Shown: positions 1 to 7,193, numbered from the stretch's first letter. The stretch: DNA of 7,804 bases from Candidatus Aerophobota bacterium (GCA_021160405.1 JAGHCO010000141.1:1-7804), one strand, 5' to 3'. Program-made: numbers and translations. The notes: a model not told the origin generated them from the sequence alone.

Positions 1-30
1 AAGTAAATTAGTAGCTAATAGTCATTTACA

Positions 31-3000
31 TTATATCACATTTTCTATATTTTGTAAAATTTTTTTTAAGTTTATTAAAAATTCCTCTTCCTTCCCTTTG
101 CACTCCAATATTAGATTTTTATTATCCAGAGGCAGTGTTTGGACATTAATTAAATTTTCTTTAATTTTTATTTTTTTCTCCTCGGTTAAAGGTAAAGAAT
201 GAGAAAAACTAATCCAGATTTTAGAGTCTCTTTTTCTTAAAGAGATAACCCCAATGTTTTGGGATAAAAGTTTTATCTCCAGCAGATGAATAAGATTTCT
301 TACTGCAGAGGGTAAGGGGCCATAGCGATCTCTTAACTCTTCCTTAAATTCCAGAAGGTCTTTTTCGTTTTTGATCTTTCCACTTTTTAGGTAAATATCC
401 AATCTCTGTTCCGGGCAAGCTATATAAGAAGAAGGAATCCTTCCTTCCACTCCCAAATCAAGGTTAACGGGAAAGGAAGGTTTAACCTTTTCCCCTTTTA
501 ATTTTTTAATTTCCCGGGAAAGAAGTTGAGAGTAAAGAGTAAAACCAACGGCTGCCATATGCCCATGTTGCTCTTTCCCTAAAAGATTTCCTGCTCCCCT
601 TATTTGAAGGTCTTCCATTGCCATGCGGAATCCAGCTCCAGAGCCTTTAAATTGATTAATAATTTGAAGTCGCTTCTTAGCTTCTTCAGTGAGCAATTTA
701 GCAGGGGTAAAAAAGAAATAAGCGTATCCTCTTCTTTTTCCTCGCCCCACTCTTCCTCTCAATTGATAAAGGTCAGCTAAACCAAATTGTTCAGCCCTTT
801 CCACAATTAAAGTGTTTACATTAGGCATATCTATCCCCGACTCAATAATGGAGGTGCATACTAAAATATCGTATTTGCCTTGCAGAAAATCTCTCATTGT
901 TTCTTCCAGTTCTTTTGGAGAGAGCTGACCATGAGATACAGCAATATTTGATTGGGGAATCATTCTCTTTACCTTAACCGCTATTTGGCTGATTCTCTTA
1001 ACTCTGTTATACAGGTAAAACACCTGTCCTCCCCGACTCAGTTCCCTCTCAATAGCTTTTTTAATCAACTGTTCATTATATTCAGTTACCTGAGTTTCCA
1101 CATTAAGTCTTTCCTCGGGAGGTGAAAGAATGGTACTTAATTGACGGATTCCCGTTAAAGCCATGTAAAGAGAACGAGGAATTGGTGTAGCGCTTAAAGT
1201 TAAAACATCTACAGTAGTGCGCAGCTCTCTTAACTTTTTCTTCTGTTTCACCCCAAATTTCTGTTCCTCATCAATAATCACCAATCCCAGATCCTTAAAA
1301 TTAACATCATCCTGGATTAGTCTGTGAGTCCCAATGATAATATCTATTTTCCCTCTCTTTAAATCCTCAATTATTTGTTTTTGTTGCCTGCGTGATTGAA
1401 ACCGTGAGAGCATCTGTATATTTACAGGATAAGCAGCCATTCTTTCGTTGAAGGTTCTGTAGTGTTGTTCAGCAAGTATGGTAGTAGGAACTAAAACTGC
1501 TGTTTGTTTGTTATCCATTAAAGCTTTAAAACTTGCCCGTATAGCCACTTCAGTTTTTCCGTAGCCTGCATCTCCACAAACCAATCTATCCATAGGAAAA
1601 ATACCTTCCATATCTTTTTTTATCTGCTCTGTAGCCTTCAGCTGATCAGGTGTTTCCCGATAAGGAAAAGAAGCTTCAAATTCTAATTGCCACTGTGTAT
1701 CAGGAGAGAAGGAATATCCATAAGATACCTTTCTTAAAGAGTACAGCCTTAAAAGAGAAGAAGCTAATTCCCGAGTTGCTCTTTTAACTCTTCTCTTTGT
1801 CCACTCCCACTGTCCTCCTTCCAAACTATAAATTGGGGGAGGGTTATCTGAATCACCCACATACTTATGCAAACGATCAAGTTGATTTGGAGGCACATAA
1901 AGCTTGTCAGATCCCTTATAATTAATCTGAAAATAATCATATTTCTTCCCCCCAATTTCAAGGGTGGTAATTCCTTTAAATATTCCAATTCCATGGTCTA
2001 TATGAACCACATAATCACCTTCCCGAAGCTCTGCCCATTTTTGAATAACTTTGGTCTGAGGTTGAAGGGGCCATCTTTTTCTTCTTTCCCTGTACCTTTT
2101 AAAAATGTCCTCATCGCTGATGAAAACATCCTTTGTTTCCTCCAGAACAAAACCTTTCTGGATATCTCCTGTGCTAATAACAGGATAGGAGAAATCATCA
2201 AAAGGAGAGAACTTTTCCTTTAAATAAATCTGTACCCCTTTTTCTTGAAGAATTTCTTGAAGTCTTTGTGCCTGTCCACTGGTAGAAGTAAGTATAGTTA
2301 TCTTATAGTTTTCCCTCTCCCATTTCTTAATATCTTTAACTAATAAATTGAGATTTCCCTGATAGGAGCTAAGGGAAGAAGAAAAAACAGAGAAAGTTTC
2401 CTTTGGCTTCATCCATGAGGTTTTCTGGGGAAAAGTGGAAAGGTAAAGATGAGGTTTTTGCAAAAGTAAGGAGATTAATTTCTGATTAAGAACTTTTCTT
2501 GCCTGTGCTTCAAAAGGTTCATCTAATATTAAAAAGTAAGAGGAAGGTAAAACTTCAATAAAAGGGGAAAGCTTACCTTCCTCTCTTTTAACCAGGGAGA
2601 ACTCATCACGAGAAGATATAATAACCTCTTCCCTCTTCCTAATGGAGAGTTGGTTTAAAGGGTTAAATTCTCGAATAGATTCTATCTTTTCATCTAAAAG
2701 TTCAACTCTTATAGGGTTAGAGTGCGAAGGTGAGTAAAAATCAATTATTCCACCTCTTACTGAATAGTCCCCTCTCTCCTCTACCAGAGGAGAAAATTCA
2801 TACCCCCTTTGTTCTAACCACTTTAAAAGAGTTTTCCGGGATATAGCTTCTCCTCTCTTAAGTCGAAGGTTATCTCTTTCTATCAAATTTATGGAAGGAA
2901 CTTCCTGGAGAAGAGTAGAGAGGGGAGTTATTACCAGGATTTTATCTTTTCTTGGTAATTGGTAAAGGATTTGATACCTGGAAGTAGATGGATTTTCCTT

Positions 3001-3231
3001 TTTAAGGGAGAGGAAAAAAACATTTTCTTCTTTGCAAAAGGTAAGCAAGTCGCGGTAAATGCTTTCAGCTCTTAGCTCGTCAACAGTGAGATAGAGCAAA
3101 GGACATGAGAGTTTTTGCTGCAACAAAAATACCCCATACGCTTTAGCTTCTGGGACCAACCCATATAGCCAAAGGGGATAATTTCTCTCATTTTTACTAT
3201 GAAAAAACTTCTTAGCTTTAAGAAGAATCAC
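31..3231 (-). CDS. mfd: Transcription-repair coupling factor Mfd
   Basis: Mfd is a DNA translocase that dislodges RNA polymerase stalled at template-strand lesions and recruits UvrA for nucleotide excision repair. The 1066-residue product has an N-terminal UvrB-like region with the RGG and SIREF segments (about 153-190) that correspond to the UvrA-contacting part. An RNA-polymerase-interacting domain follows (about 402-455, EGDYVVHIDHGIGIF). The superfamily 2 translocase has Walker A GDAGYGKTE at 553-561, DEEQ at 654-657, SATPIPR at 680-686 and QLRGRVGRG at 823-831. The C-terminal Mfd domain (about 920-1066) completes it. It is about 80 residues shorter than E. coli Mfd; by position of the motifs the loss is all before the polymerase-interacting domain. 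The start is GTG at 3229-3231, immediately preceded by an in-frame TAA, so no longer start exists. It overlaps the end of prfA by 14 bases; AAGGAGG at 3247-3253 lies rather far upstream, which suggests translational coupling to prfA. Confidence 0.97.
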   Translation of the reverse strand: MILLKAKKFFHSKNERNYPLWLYGLVPEAKAYGVFLLQQKLSCPLLYLTVDELRAESIYRDLLTFCKEENVFFLSLKKENPSTSRYQILYQLPRKDKILVITPLSTLLQEVPSINLIERDNLRLKRGEAISRKTLLKWLEQRGYEFSPLVEERGDYSVRGGIIDFYSPSHSNPIRVELLDEKIESIREFNPLNQLSIRKREEVIISSRDEFSLVKREEGKLSPFIEVLPSSYFLILDEPFEAQARKVLNQKLISLLLQKPHLYLSTFPQKTSWMKPKETFSVFSSSLSSYQGNLNLLVKDIKKWERENYKITILTSTSGQAQRLQEILQEKGVQIYLKEKFSPFDDFSYPVISTGDIQKGFVLEETKDVFISDEDIFKRYRERRKRWPLQPQTKVIQKWAELREGDYVVHIDHGIGIFKGITTLEIGGKKYDYFQINYKGSDKLYVPPNQLDRLHKYVGDSDNPPPIYSLEGGQWEWTKRRVKRATRELASSLLRLYSLRKVSYGYSFSPDTQWQLEFEASFPYRETPDQLKATEQIKKDMEGIFPMDRLVCGDAGYGKTEVAIRASFKALMDNKQTAVLVPTTILAEQHYRTFNERMAAYPVNIQMLSRFQSRRQQKQIIEDLKRGKIDIIIGTHRLIQDDVNFKDLGLVIIDEEQKFGVKQKKKLRELRTTVDVLTLSATPIPRSLYMALTGIRQLSTILSPPEERLNVETQVTEYNEQLIKKAIERELSRGGQVFYLYNRVKRISQIAVKVKRMIPQSNIAVSHGQLSPKELEETMRDFLQGKYDILVCTSIIESGIDMPNVNTLIVERAEQFGLADLYQLRGRVGRGKRRGYAYFFFTPAKLLTEEAKKRLQIINQFKGSGAGFRMAMEDLQIRGAGNLLGKEQHGHMAAVGFTLYSQLLSREIKKLKGEKVKPSFPVNLDLGVEGRIPSSYIACPEQRLDIYLKSGKIKNEKDLLEFKEELRDRYGPLPSAVRNLIHLLEIKLLSQNIGVISLRKRDSKIWISFSHSLPLTEEKKIKIKENLINVQTLPLDNKNLILECKGKEEEFLINLKKILQNIENVI

Positions 3232-4306
3232 TTACAACTTTTTCTTCCTCCTTTAATTTCTTTCGCAGAGGATCAAGCAGTTGATCCATTTCTCCATTTA
3301 AGATTTCCTCTAAATTATGCAAAGTTAAATGGACTCGATGATCGGTTACTCTATCTTGAGGAAAGTTATAAGTGCGAATACGTTCGGACCTTTCCCCTCT
3401 CCCAATTTGAGCTTTTCTCTGCTGAGAGATTTTATTCCTTTGCTTCTCTTCAATCTCCTGAAGAAGCTTAGATCTCAAGATACGCATAGCTTTAGCTTTG
3501 TTTTGATGTTGAGAACGTTCATCTTGGCACTGAACCACAATTCCTGTAGGAATGTGAGTGATCCTTACTGCTGAGTCGGTGACATTTACGTGCTGTCCAC
3601 CCGCTCCCCGGGAATGAAAAGTATCTATACGCAAATCCTCGGGATTGATATCTATCTCTATATCTTCAGCCTCGGGAAAAACAGCTACAGTTGCGGTAGA
3701 GGTGTGTATTCTTCCACTTGATTCAGTTATTGGAATTCTCTGAACTCTATGGACGCCCCTTTCATAACAAAGAGTAGAGAAGGCATCTTTTCCCTCCACT
3801 GCAAAGATAATCTCTTTAAAGCCACCTATATCAGTAGGATGTGAGTGAATGTTCTCAATCTTCCACCCTTTATTTTCCCCAAAACGGAGATACATTTTAT
3901 ACAGATCAGCAACAAATAAAGCTGCTTCCTCTCCGCCTGCTCCTGCTCTGATCTCCATAATGGCATTTCTATGAGAAAATTTATCTTGTGAGGGAAACAT
4001 TGAAAGAATTTTTTTCTCGAGATTTTGCATTTGGGAGAGAATTGTTTCTTTCTCTTTTCTTGCCAATTTTTTAATCTCTTCATCCCCCTCTTCCTTAATT
4101 ATTCCCTCCATCTTCTCTACTTCTCTTTGAAGGTTCTTATACTGTTGCCATAAAGAAACTGTCTCTTCTAATTCCTTTTGCTCCTTACTATATTTTTGTA
4201 GCAGCTTTACATTACTTAAAACTTTGGGTTGGGAAAGAAGCTCATTAAGTTCCTTATACTTAGCTTCTATCTTTTCCAATTTTTTAATCTGTGCATCTTG
4301 TATCAA
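3218..4306 (-). CDS. prfA: Peptide chain release factor 1 (RF1)
   Basis: RF1 recognises UAA and UAG in the ribosomal A site and triggers peptidyl-tRNA hydrolysis. The 362-residue length is typical. A charged, helical N-terminal domain (about 1-105) is followed by the core. The codon-recognition tripeptide is PIT at 192-194, in RIPITESSGRIHTS; this fits the RF1 PxT pattern (PAT in E. coli, PVT elsewhere) and not the SPF of RF2. The catalytic GGQ is at 236-238 within SRGAGGQHVN. No in-frame programmed shift is seen, again unlike many RF2 genes. The start is TTG at 4304-4306, with GGAGG at 4317-4321 ten bases upstream, and the N-terminus aligns with the usual RF1 beginning. The start overlaps the HNH stop codon as TTGA. 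prmC, which encodes the methyltransferase for the GGQ glutamine and commonly follows prfA, is not here; mfd follows instead. Confidence 0.97.
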   Translation of the reverse strand: MIQDAQIKKLEKIEAKYKELNELLSQPKVLSNVKLLQKYSKEQKELEETVSLWQQYKNLQREVEKMEGIIKEEGDEEIKKLARKEKETILSQMQNLEKKILSMFPSQDKFSHRNAIMEIRAGAGGEEAALFVADLYKMYLRFGENKGWKIENIHSHPTDIGGFKEIIFAVEGKDAFSTLCYERGVHRVQRIPITESSGRIHTSTATVAVFPEAEDIEIDINPEDLRIDTFHSRGAGGQHVNVTDSAVRITHIPTGIVVQCQDERSQHQNKAKAMRILRSKLLQEIEEKQRNKISQQRKAQIGRGERSERIRTYNFPQDRVTDHRVHLTLHNLEEILNGEMDQLLDPLRKKLKEEEKVVSDSS

Positions 4307-4929
4307 TCTTTATCTTCCTCCAGCTCGATATTCCAGTAGGCAAAATCAAGAAATTCTTTCCAATCTTTCTGCTTCATAAATTCTGGAAAGCTGTGTTTAA
4401 CAAAAGTTTTCCAGCTTGGTTTTTTTGGTCTTCTAATAAGGCTCATCCCTGCTTCACTTAAAGTTTTATTACCTTTTCGCAAGTTGCAACGTATACAGGA
4501 ACAAACTACATTGTCCCAAGTATTTTTCCCTCCACGGGACAAAGGGAGAACATGATCCAAATTCAACTGTTCTGATCTTAACTTTCTTCCACAGTACTGA
4601 CAGGTATTGTTGTCCCTTTTGTAAATGTTTTTTCGGGTAAATTTTACCTCTCGAGGGGGTAGTTTATCGTAAAGTAACAGAATAATTACCCGAGGAATTT
4701 TTAATTTGAAGGTAATAGTGCTGATAAGATCGTCTCCTTTAGAAAAGTCTTCAGAGAAGTCTTTCCAATCCTCGAAACCAAAAGTATAAAAAGAGCCCCC
4801 TTCTTTTACTACTACCTCAGCATGCCTTAAGTAAAGCAAACAAAGGGCTCTCTTAACTGAACAGATATCTGTTATTTGCCATAGCTTATTTAAAACTAAA
4901 ACACTACCATTAAGCACTTCTGTAGACAT
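4303..4929 (-). CDS. HNH endonuclease family protein, conserved and of unknown role
   Basis: The 208-residue protein has a C-terminal HNH nuclease fold: zinc-type CxxC pairs at C110/C113 and C145/C148 enclose LDH (124-126, likely catalytic H126), N140 and N149. The N-terminal part (about 8-95, VLVLNKLWQITDICSVKRALCLLYL... through IPRVIILLLYDKLPPREVKFTRKNIYKRD) and the C-terminal YWNIELEED match my memory of a widespread stand-alone HNH family in COG1403 that is found in many phyla. It is not a recognisable intron homing enzyme or restriction enzyme and no methyltransferase is nearby. Its physiological substrate is not known to me. It starts at ATG 4927-4929 with no clear SD; an in-frame TGA lies just upstream, so the start is well bounded. 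It overlaps prfA by four bases and so is probably translated in concert with it. Nuclease family is sure; biological role is not. Confidence 0.9.
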   Translation of the reverse strand: MSTEVLNGSVLVLNKLWQITDICSVKRALCLLYLRHAEVVVKEGGSFYTFGFEDWKDFSEDFSKGDDLISTITFKLKIPRVIILLLYDKLPPREVKFTRKNIYKRDNNTCQYCGRKLRSEQLNLDHVLPLSRGGKNTWDNVVCSCIRCNLRKGNKTLSEAGMSLIRRPKKPSWKTFVKHSFPEFMKQKDWKEFLDFAYWNIELEEDKD

Positions 4930-4960
4930 TGGTTTTCAAGGCATAAATTAATTTGTTAAA

Positions 4961-4991
4961 TTTATAGTAATAAAAGTTCTCATTTTGTCAA
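4961..4991 (-). promoter_or_regulatory. Likely promoter for the HNH-prfA-mfd set
   Basis: On the minus strand a perfect TTGACA (-35) lies at 4986-4991. Candidate -10 boxes are TATAAA at 4961-4966 (spacing 19) and TACTAT at 4964-4969 (spacing 16). It sits 32 bases or more upstream of the HNH ATG in an AT-rich stretch. The -35 is strong, the -10 choice ambiguous. Confidence 0.5.
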
Positions 4992-5010
4992 GGAAAAGAT
5001 GCTAAAACTT

Positions 5011-5065
5011 CCTCCACCCAAAGAATAAGGATCTTTCCTGTGGGTAGGAGGACTTTCCTCACCCA
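5011..5065 (-). promoter_or_regulatory. Cluster of three complementary segments, terminator- or attenuator-like
   Basis: Between the GNAT stop and the HNH promoter, the plus strand holds CCTCCACCCA (5011-5020), TGGGTAGGAGG (5041-5051) and CCTCACCCA (5057-5065). The middle arm can pair with either outer arm. On minus-strand RNA, the 5041-5051/5011-5020 hairpin (ten pairs, one bulge) is followed by AAGTTTT, a weak U-run, so it could end the trpS-GNAT transcript. The alternative hairpin with 5057-5065 would prevent it. Function is inferred from shape only. Confidence 0.35.
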
Positions 5066-5088
5066 ATAATTTATAGTTCCCTATATAA

Positions 5089-5526
5089 TCAAGAATCTGT
5101 CTCCATACGCATTTCAATGTGTTTTATTCCTGCTTCTAAAAAAGGTTTTCCTCTTGGCTTAAAACCACATTTTTCATAGAATTTCTTTACATAAGACTGA
5201 GAGTGGAGGAAAATTTCCTCAACTTTCTTTCTTTTACAATACCTGATTAAATAATTCATAATTTCTCTTCCAAATCCCTTTCCGCGATAATCCTCCAACA
5301 AGGCAATTCTTTCTAACTTTGCTTTATTCTCCAGGAATCTTACTCTTGCACAACCAATTGTTTTACCTCTATATTTAACAATAACATGTTTTGCCTCATT
5401 CTCCAAACCATCCATTTCACATTCTCTTGGACAATTTTGACCCTTTATAAAGACAATCTCTCTTATCTTAAGGACGTCATCCAATTCTCTTTTGTTTTTA
5501 ATTAATCTTACTTTTAAGTCTTTCAT
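5089..5526 (-). CDS. GNAT-family N-acetyltransferase (YjcF/ElaA-like)
   Basis: This 145-residue protein has the GNAT fold used to transfer an acyl group from acyl-CoA to an amine; the substrate cannot be read from sequence. The acetyl-CoA-binding motif A is LEDYRGKGFGREIM (about 77-90, pyrophosphate loop RGKGFG at 81-86). The later HSQSYVKKFYEKCGF (108-122) and the C-terminal FLEAGIKHIEM (129-139) match the YjcF-like subgroup, as does the N-terminal REIVFIKGQNCPRECEMDGLENEAKHVIV, which resembles the VFxxEQxxPxxxExDxxD pattern of that subgroup. It starts at ATG 5524-5526, 64 bases after the end of trpS on the same strand, with no recognisable SD and no convincing promoter. Cotranscription with trpS is likely. 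There is no known functional link between the two. Confidence 0.85.
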   Translation of the reverse strand: MKDLKVRLIKNKRELDDVLKIREIVFIKGQNCPRECEMDGLENEAKHVIVKYRGKTIGCARVRFLENKAKLERIALLEDYRGKGFGREIMNYLIRYCKRKKVEEIFLHSQSYVKKFYEKCGFKPRGKPFLEAGIKHIEMRMETDS

Positions 5527-5590
5527 TTTAAGTAAAAAAGAAATTTTTTGGATTTAATGGGAAAAACTTTGGTAGGTATTACTTAAACTA

Positions 5591-6577
5591 CTAATAGAGC
5601 ATTTTCATAGCAGTTTTTACCTCTCTTAACGTAGAGGAAGCTACAGCTTCAGCTTTCTCTCTCCCTTCTTTAATGATTTTGTATAACATCTGTTTTTCTC
5701 TTTGGATTTGCTCTCTTTTCTCTCTGAAGGGAGCCAAGGTTTTAATAAGAACATTAGCTAAGTTAGCTTTACAGGTAGTGCAGGGAAGTTTTCCTTCCTT
5801 GCACTTTCGAGAAATTAACTCCACATCCTCCCCTAATCTCTGACCAAAAATTTTATGATAGTTATAAACATTGCACTTTTGAGGATGTCCAGGATCACCT
5901 AAGTATATCTTTTCCGGGTCGGTAAACATTCTCATAACTTTTTCTTTAATTACTTTAGGTTTCTCACCCAAAGCAATGTAATTATTAAAAGATTTACTCA
6001 TTTTCTTTTCACCATCTATTCCCAAAATTTTTGGACTTTTAGTTAAAAGAGGTTTAGGCTCTGGGAAAACTCTACTATAGAGATAGTTAAACTTACGAGC
6101 TATCTCTCGGGAGATTTCCAGGTGAGCAAGTTGATCCTCTCCTACAGGAACTCTGGTAGCTTTATAAATAAGAATGTCAGTTGCCATAAGTACAGGGTAT
6201 CCTAAAAGGCCATAGTTTGTTTCACTACCCATCTCCAATTTTTCTTTATATGTGGGGCAGCGTTCTAACCAAGAAATAGGTGTAATCATAGATAAAAGTA
6301 AATGGAGTTCAGCATGTTCTGGGATGTGAGATTGAATAAAAAGAGTGGATACTTCCGGATTTAATCCTGCAGCTAACCAATCAATTAAAACTTCCTCAAT
6401 ATCCTTGGAAATTTGAGCAGTATTGCTGTGGTCAGTAAGGGCGTGCCAGTCGGCTATCATAAAGAAGCACTCATATTCAGCCTGCAATTTTACCCAGCCC
6501 GAGAGTGCACCTAAATAGTTCCCCAAGTGCAGTTTCCCTGTTGGCCTCATTCCACTTAAAATACGCTGTTTACCCAT
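5591..6577 (-). CDS. trpS: Tryptophanyl-tRNA synthetase, probable [4Fe-4S] type
   Basis: The enzyme charges tRNA-Trp with tryptophan using ATP. This class I synthetase of 328 residues has the HIGH-like KLHLGN at 15-20 and KMSKS at 192-196, with the family segment MIADWHALTD at 40-49. Four cysteines, C235, C259, C266 and C269 (spacing 23, 6 and 2), fall where the Thermotoga maritima enzyme holds a [4Fe-4S] cluster near the anticodon-recognition region. Many TrpRS, such as those of E. coli and Bacillus, lack this set. The start is ATG 6575-6577; an in-frame TAA a few codons upstream excludes a longer product. No SD lies at the normal distance; the strong AAGGAGGG (6611-6618) is 33 bases from the ATG, with a hairpin at 6592-6606 between them. 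No T-box leader is seen. Confidence 0.97.
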   Translation of the reverse strand: MGKQRILSGMRPTGKLHLGNYLGALSGWVKLQAEYECFFMIADWHALTDHSNTAQISKDIEEVLIDWLAAGLNPEVSTLFIQSHIPEHAELHLLLSMITPISWLERCPTYKEKLEMGSETNYGLLGYPVLMATDILIYKATRVPVGEDQLAHLEISREIARKFNYLYSRVFPEPKPLLTKSPKILGIDGEKKMSKSFNNYIALGEKPKVIKEKVMRMFTDPEKIYLGDPGHPQKCNVYNYHKIFGQRLGEDVELISRKCKEGKLPCTTCKANLANVLIKTLAPFREKREQIQREKQMLYKIIKEGREKAEAVASSTLREVKTAMKMLY

Positions 6578-6591
6578 TCTATTTGTAATAG

Positions 6592-6618
6592 TTTAGCTTT
6601 GCTAAAACTACCCTCCTT
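6592..6618 (-). promoter_or_regulatory. trpS leader: distant SD plus intervening hairpin
   Basis: On minus-strand RNA, AAGGAGGG (6611-6618) is followed by a hairpin with stem UUUAGC/GCUAAA and loop AAA (6592-6606), then 14 bases to the trpS AUG. Folding of the hairpin would shorten the functional distance from SD to start to a near-usable value. No start codon lies at a normal distance after the SD. Confidence 0.4.
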
Positions 6619-6620
6619 TT

Positions 6621-6705
6621 TGTCATTGCGAGCCTGCCCTGTTGAGTAGCAAAGCTTACTCTACAGGGCAGGTGTGAGATTGCCACGCTATCGCTCGCAA
6701 TGACA
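6621..6705. repeat. Palindromic MITE-like repeat with nested hairpin
   Basis: Perfect 13-bp terminal inverted repeats, TGTCATTGCGAGC (6621-6633) and GCTCGCAATGACA (6693-6705), bound an 85-bp element. Inside, 6633-6648 and 6657-6672 form a second inverted repeat of 16 bp with one mismatch. The right part (6676-6705, GAGATTGCCACGCTATCGCTCGCAATGACA) has the form of a short repeat I recall from many uncultured bacterial genomes. No coding capacity and no clear target duplication is visible, so it would need a transposase supplied elsewhere, if it is mobile. Confidence 0.7.
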
Positions 6706-6759
6706 CGTGGTTTACTGAGGATTTACACCCATTCACGCATTAACTCTTTTACTTATTAG

Positions 6760-6835
6760 TCGGGGCGACCGGATTTGAACCGGTGACCTCTTGCGCCCCA
6801 TGCAAGTGCGCTAAACCAGGCTGCGCTACGCCCCG
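6760..6835 (-). tRNA. tRNA-Pro(GGG)
   Basis: The minus strand folds as a complete cloverleaf. The seven-pair acceptor stem is CGGGGCG/CGCCCCG, with C1-G72 and A73 as expected for bacterial tRNA-Pro. The D arm is GCGC-AGCCTGGTTTA-GCGC. The anticodon stem CTTGC/GCAAG encloses ATGGGGC, giving T33 and anticodon GGG (34-36), which reads CCC and CCU. The T arm is ACCGG-TTCAAAT-CCGGT. CCA is not encoded: the sequence after A73 is CTA. The gene lies 19 bases after merR on the same strand and may be made from the same transcript. Confidence 0.95.
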
Positions 6836-6854
6836 TAAAGGTTAGTTTTTAACC

Positions 6855-7166
6855 TTACTCCAACGTTTTTAATATCTCTTTTAACTGTTCCTTTAGCCAC
6901 CCTATATTAAAATCATTTTTCTTTTTCTTTAGCTCCCTTTGGGCTCCCTGAATAGTAAAACCATTCTCATAAAGTAAATTTTTAATTAAAAGGATTTGTT
7001 CTATGTCTCTTTTTTGATAACGTCTGTGTCCACCTCTACTTTTCTGAGGATGGAGAGAGGAAAATTTATTTTCCCAAAAACGCAGTACATAAGAAGGCAA
7101 GCCTGTAATTTCGCTAACTTCTCCTATGGAGAAAAAAATCTTTTCAGGAATTTTTTCTTTTTCCAC
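6855..7166 (-). CDS. Short MerR-family transcriptional regulator
   Basis: This 103-residue protein has the MerR winged helix-turn-helix: FSIGEVSEITGLPSYVLRFWENKF (12-35), wing SRGGHRRYQKRDIEQI (43-58) and the following helices KNLLYENGFTIQGAQREL (62-79). Only a short lysine- and leucine-rich helix follows (86-103), probably for dimerisation, so no metal- or drug-sensing domain is present. The start is GTG 7164-7166; an in-frame TGA lies two codons upstream, and AAGGG about ten bases away is a possible SD. In my recall, HU/IHF - small MerR - tRNA-Pro is a recurrent order in several bacterial groups, notably deltaproteobacteria. Its target is unknown; as no inducer domain is seen it may act as a DNA-architectural or constitutive regulator, which is inference. 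Confidence 0.9.
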   Translation of the reverse strand: MEKEKIPEKIFFSIGEVSEITGLPSYVLRFWENKFSSLHPQKSRGGHRRYQKRDIEQILLIKNLLYENGFTIQGAQRELKKKKNDFNIGWLKEQLKEILKTLE

Positions 7167-7193
7167 TCCTCATTTTCCCTTAGAGCTTATCTA

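Noticed and set aside
1..30. Start of another gene after mfd
   Set aside because: The ATG just beyond the mfd stop on the minus strand opens only a five-codon frame; the window ends before any gene can be supported.
1867..2223. Plus-strand and other open frames inside mfd and prfA (for example 3199-3471)
   Set aside because: They lie antisense or out of frame within strongly recognised genes and resemble no protein family.
4303..4929. HNH gene as a homing endonuclease or restriction enzyme
   Set aside because: There is no intron, intein, methyltransferase or mobile element next to it, and it is embedded in a coupled housekeeping set.
6578..6759. A T-box riboswitch before trpS
   Set aside because: The gap is short, filled largely by the nested repeat, and shows no T-box bulge sequence or terminator/antiterminator pair.
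6790..6806. tRNA-Met reading of the anticodon (CAT in the loop)
   Set aside because: Only the register with stem CTTGC/GCAAG and T33 gives a seven-base loop, and that places GGG at 34-36; C1-G72 and A73 also fit tRNA-Pro.
7144..7173. Nine-residue ORF (ATG at 7171-7173) overlapping the merR start
   Set aside because: It is too short to support and lacks any independent evidence.
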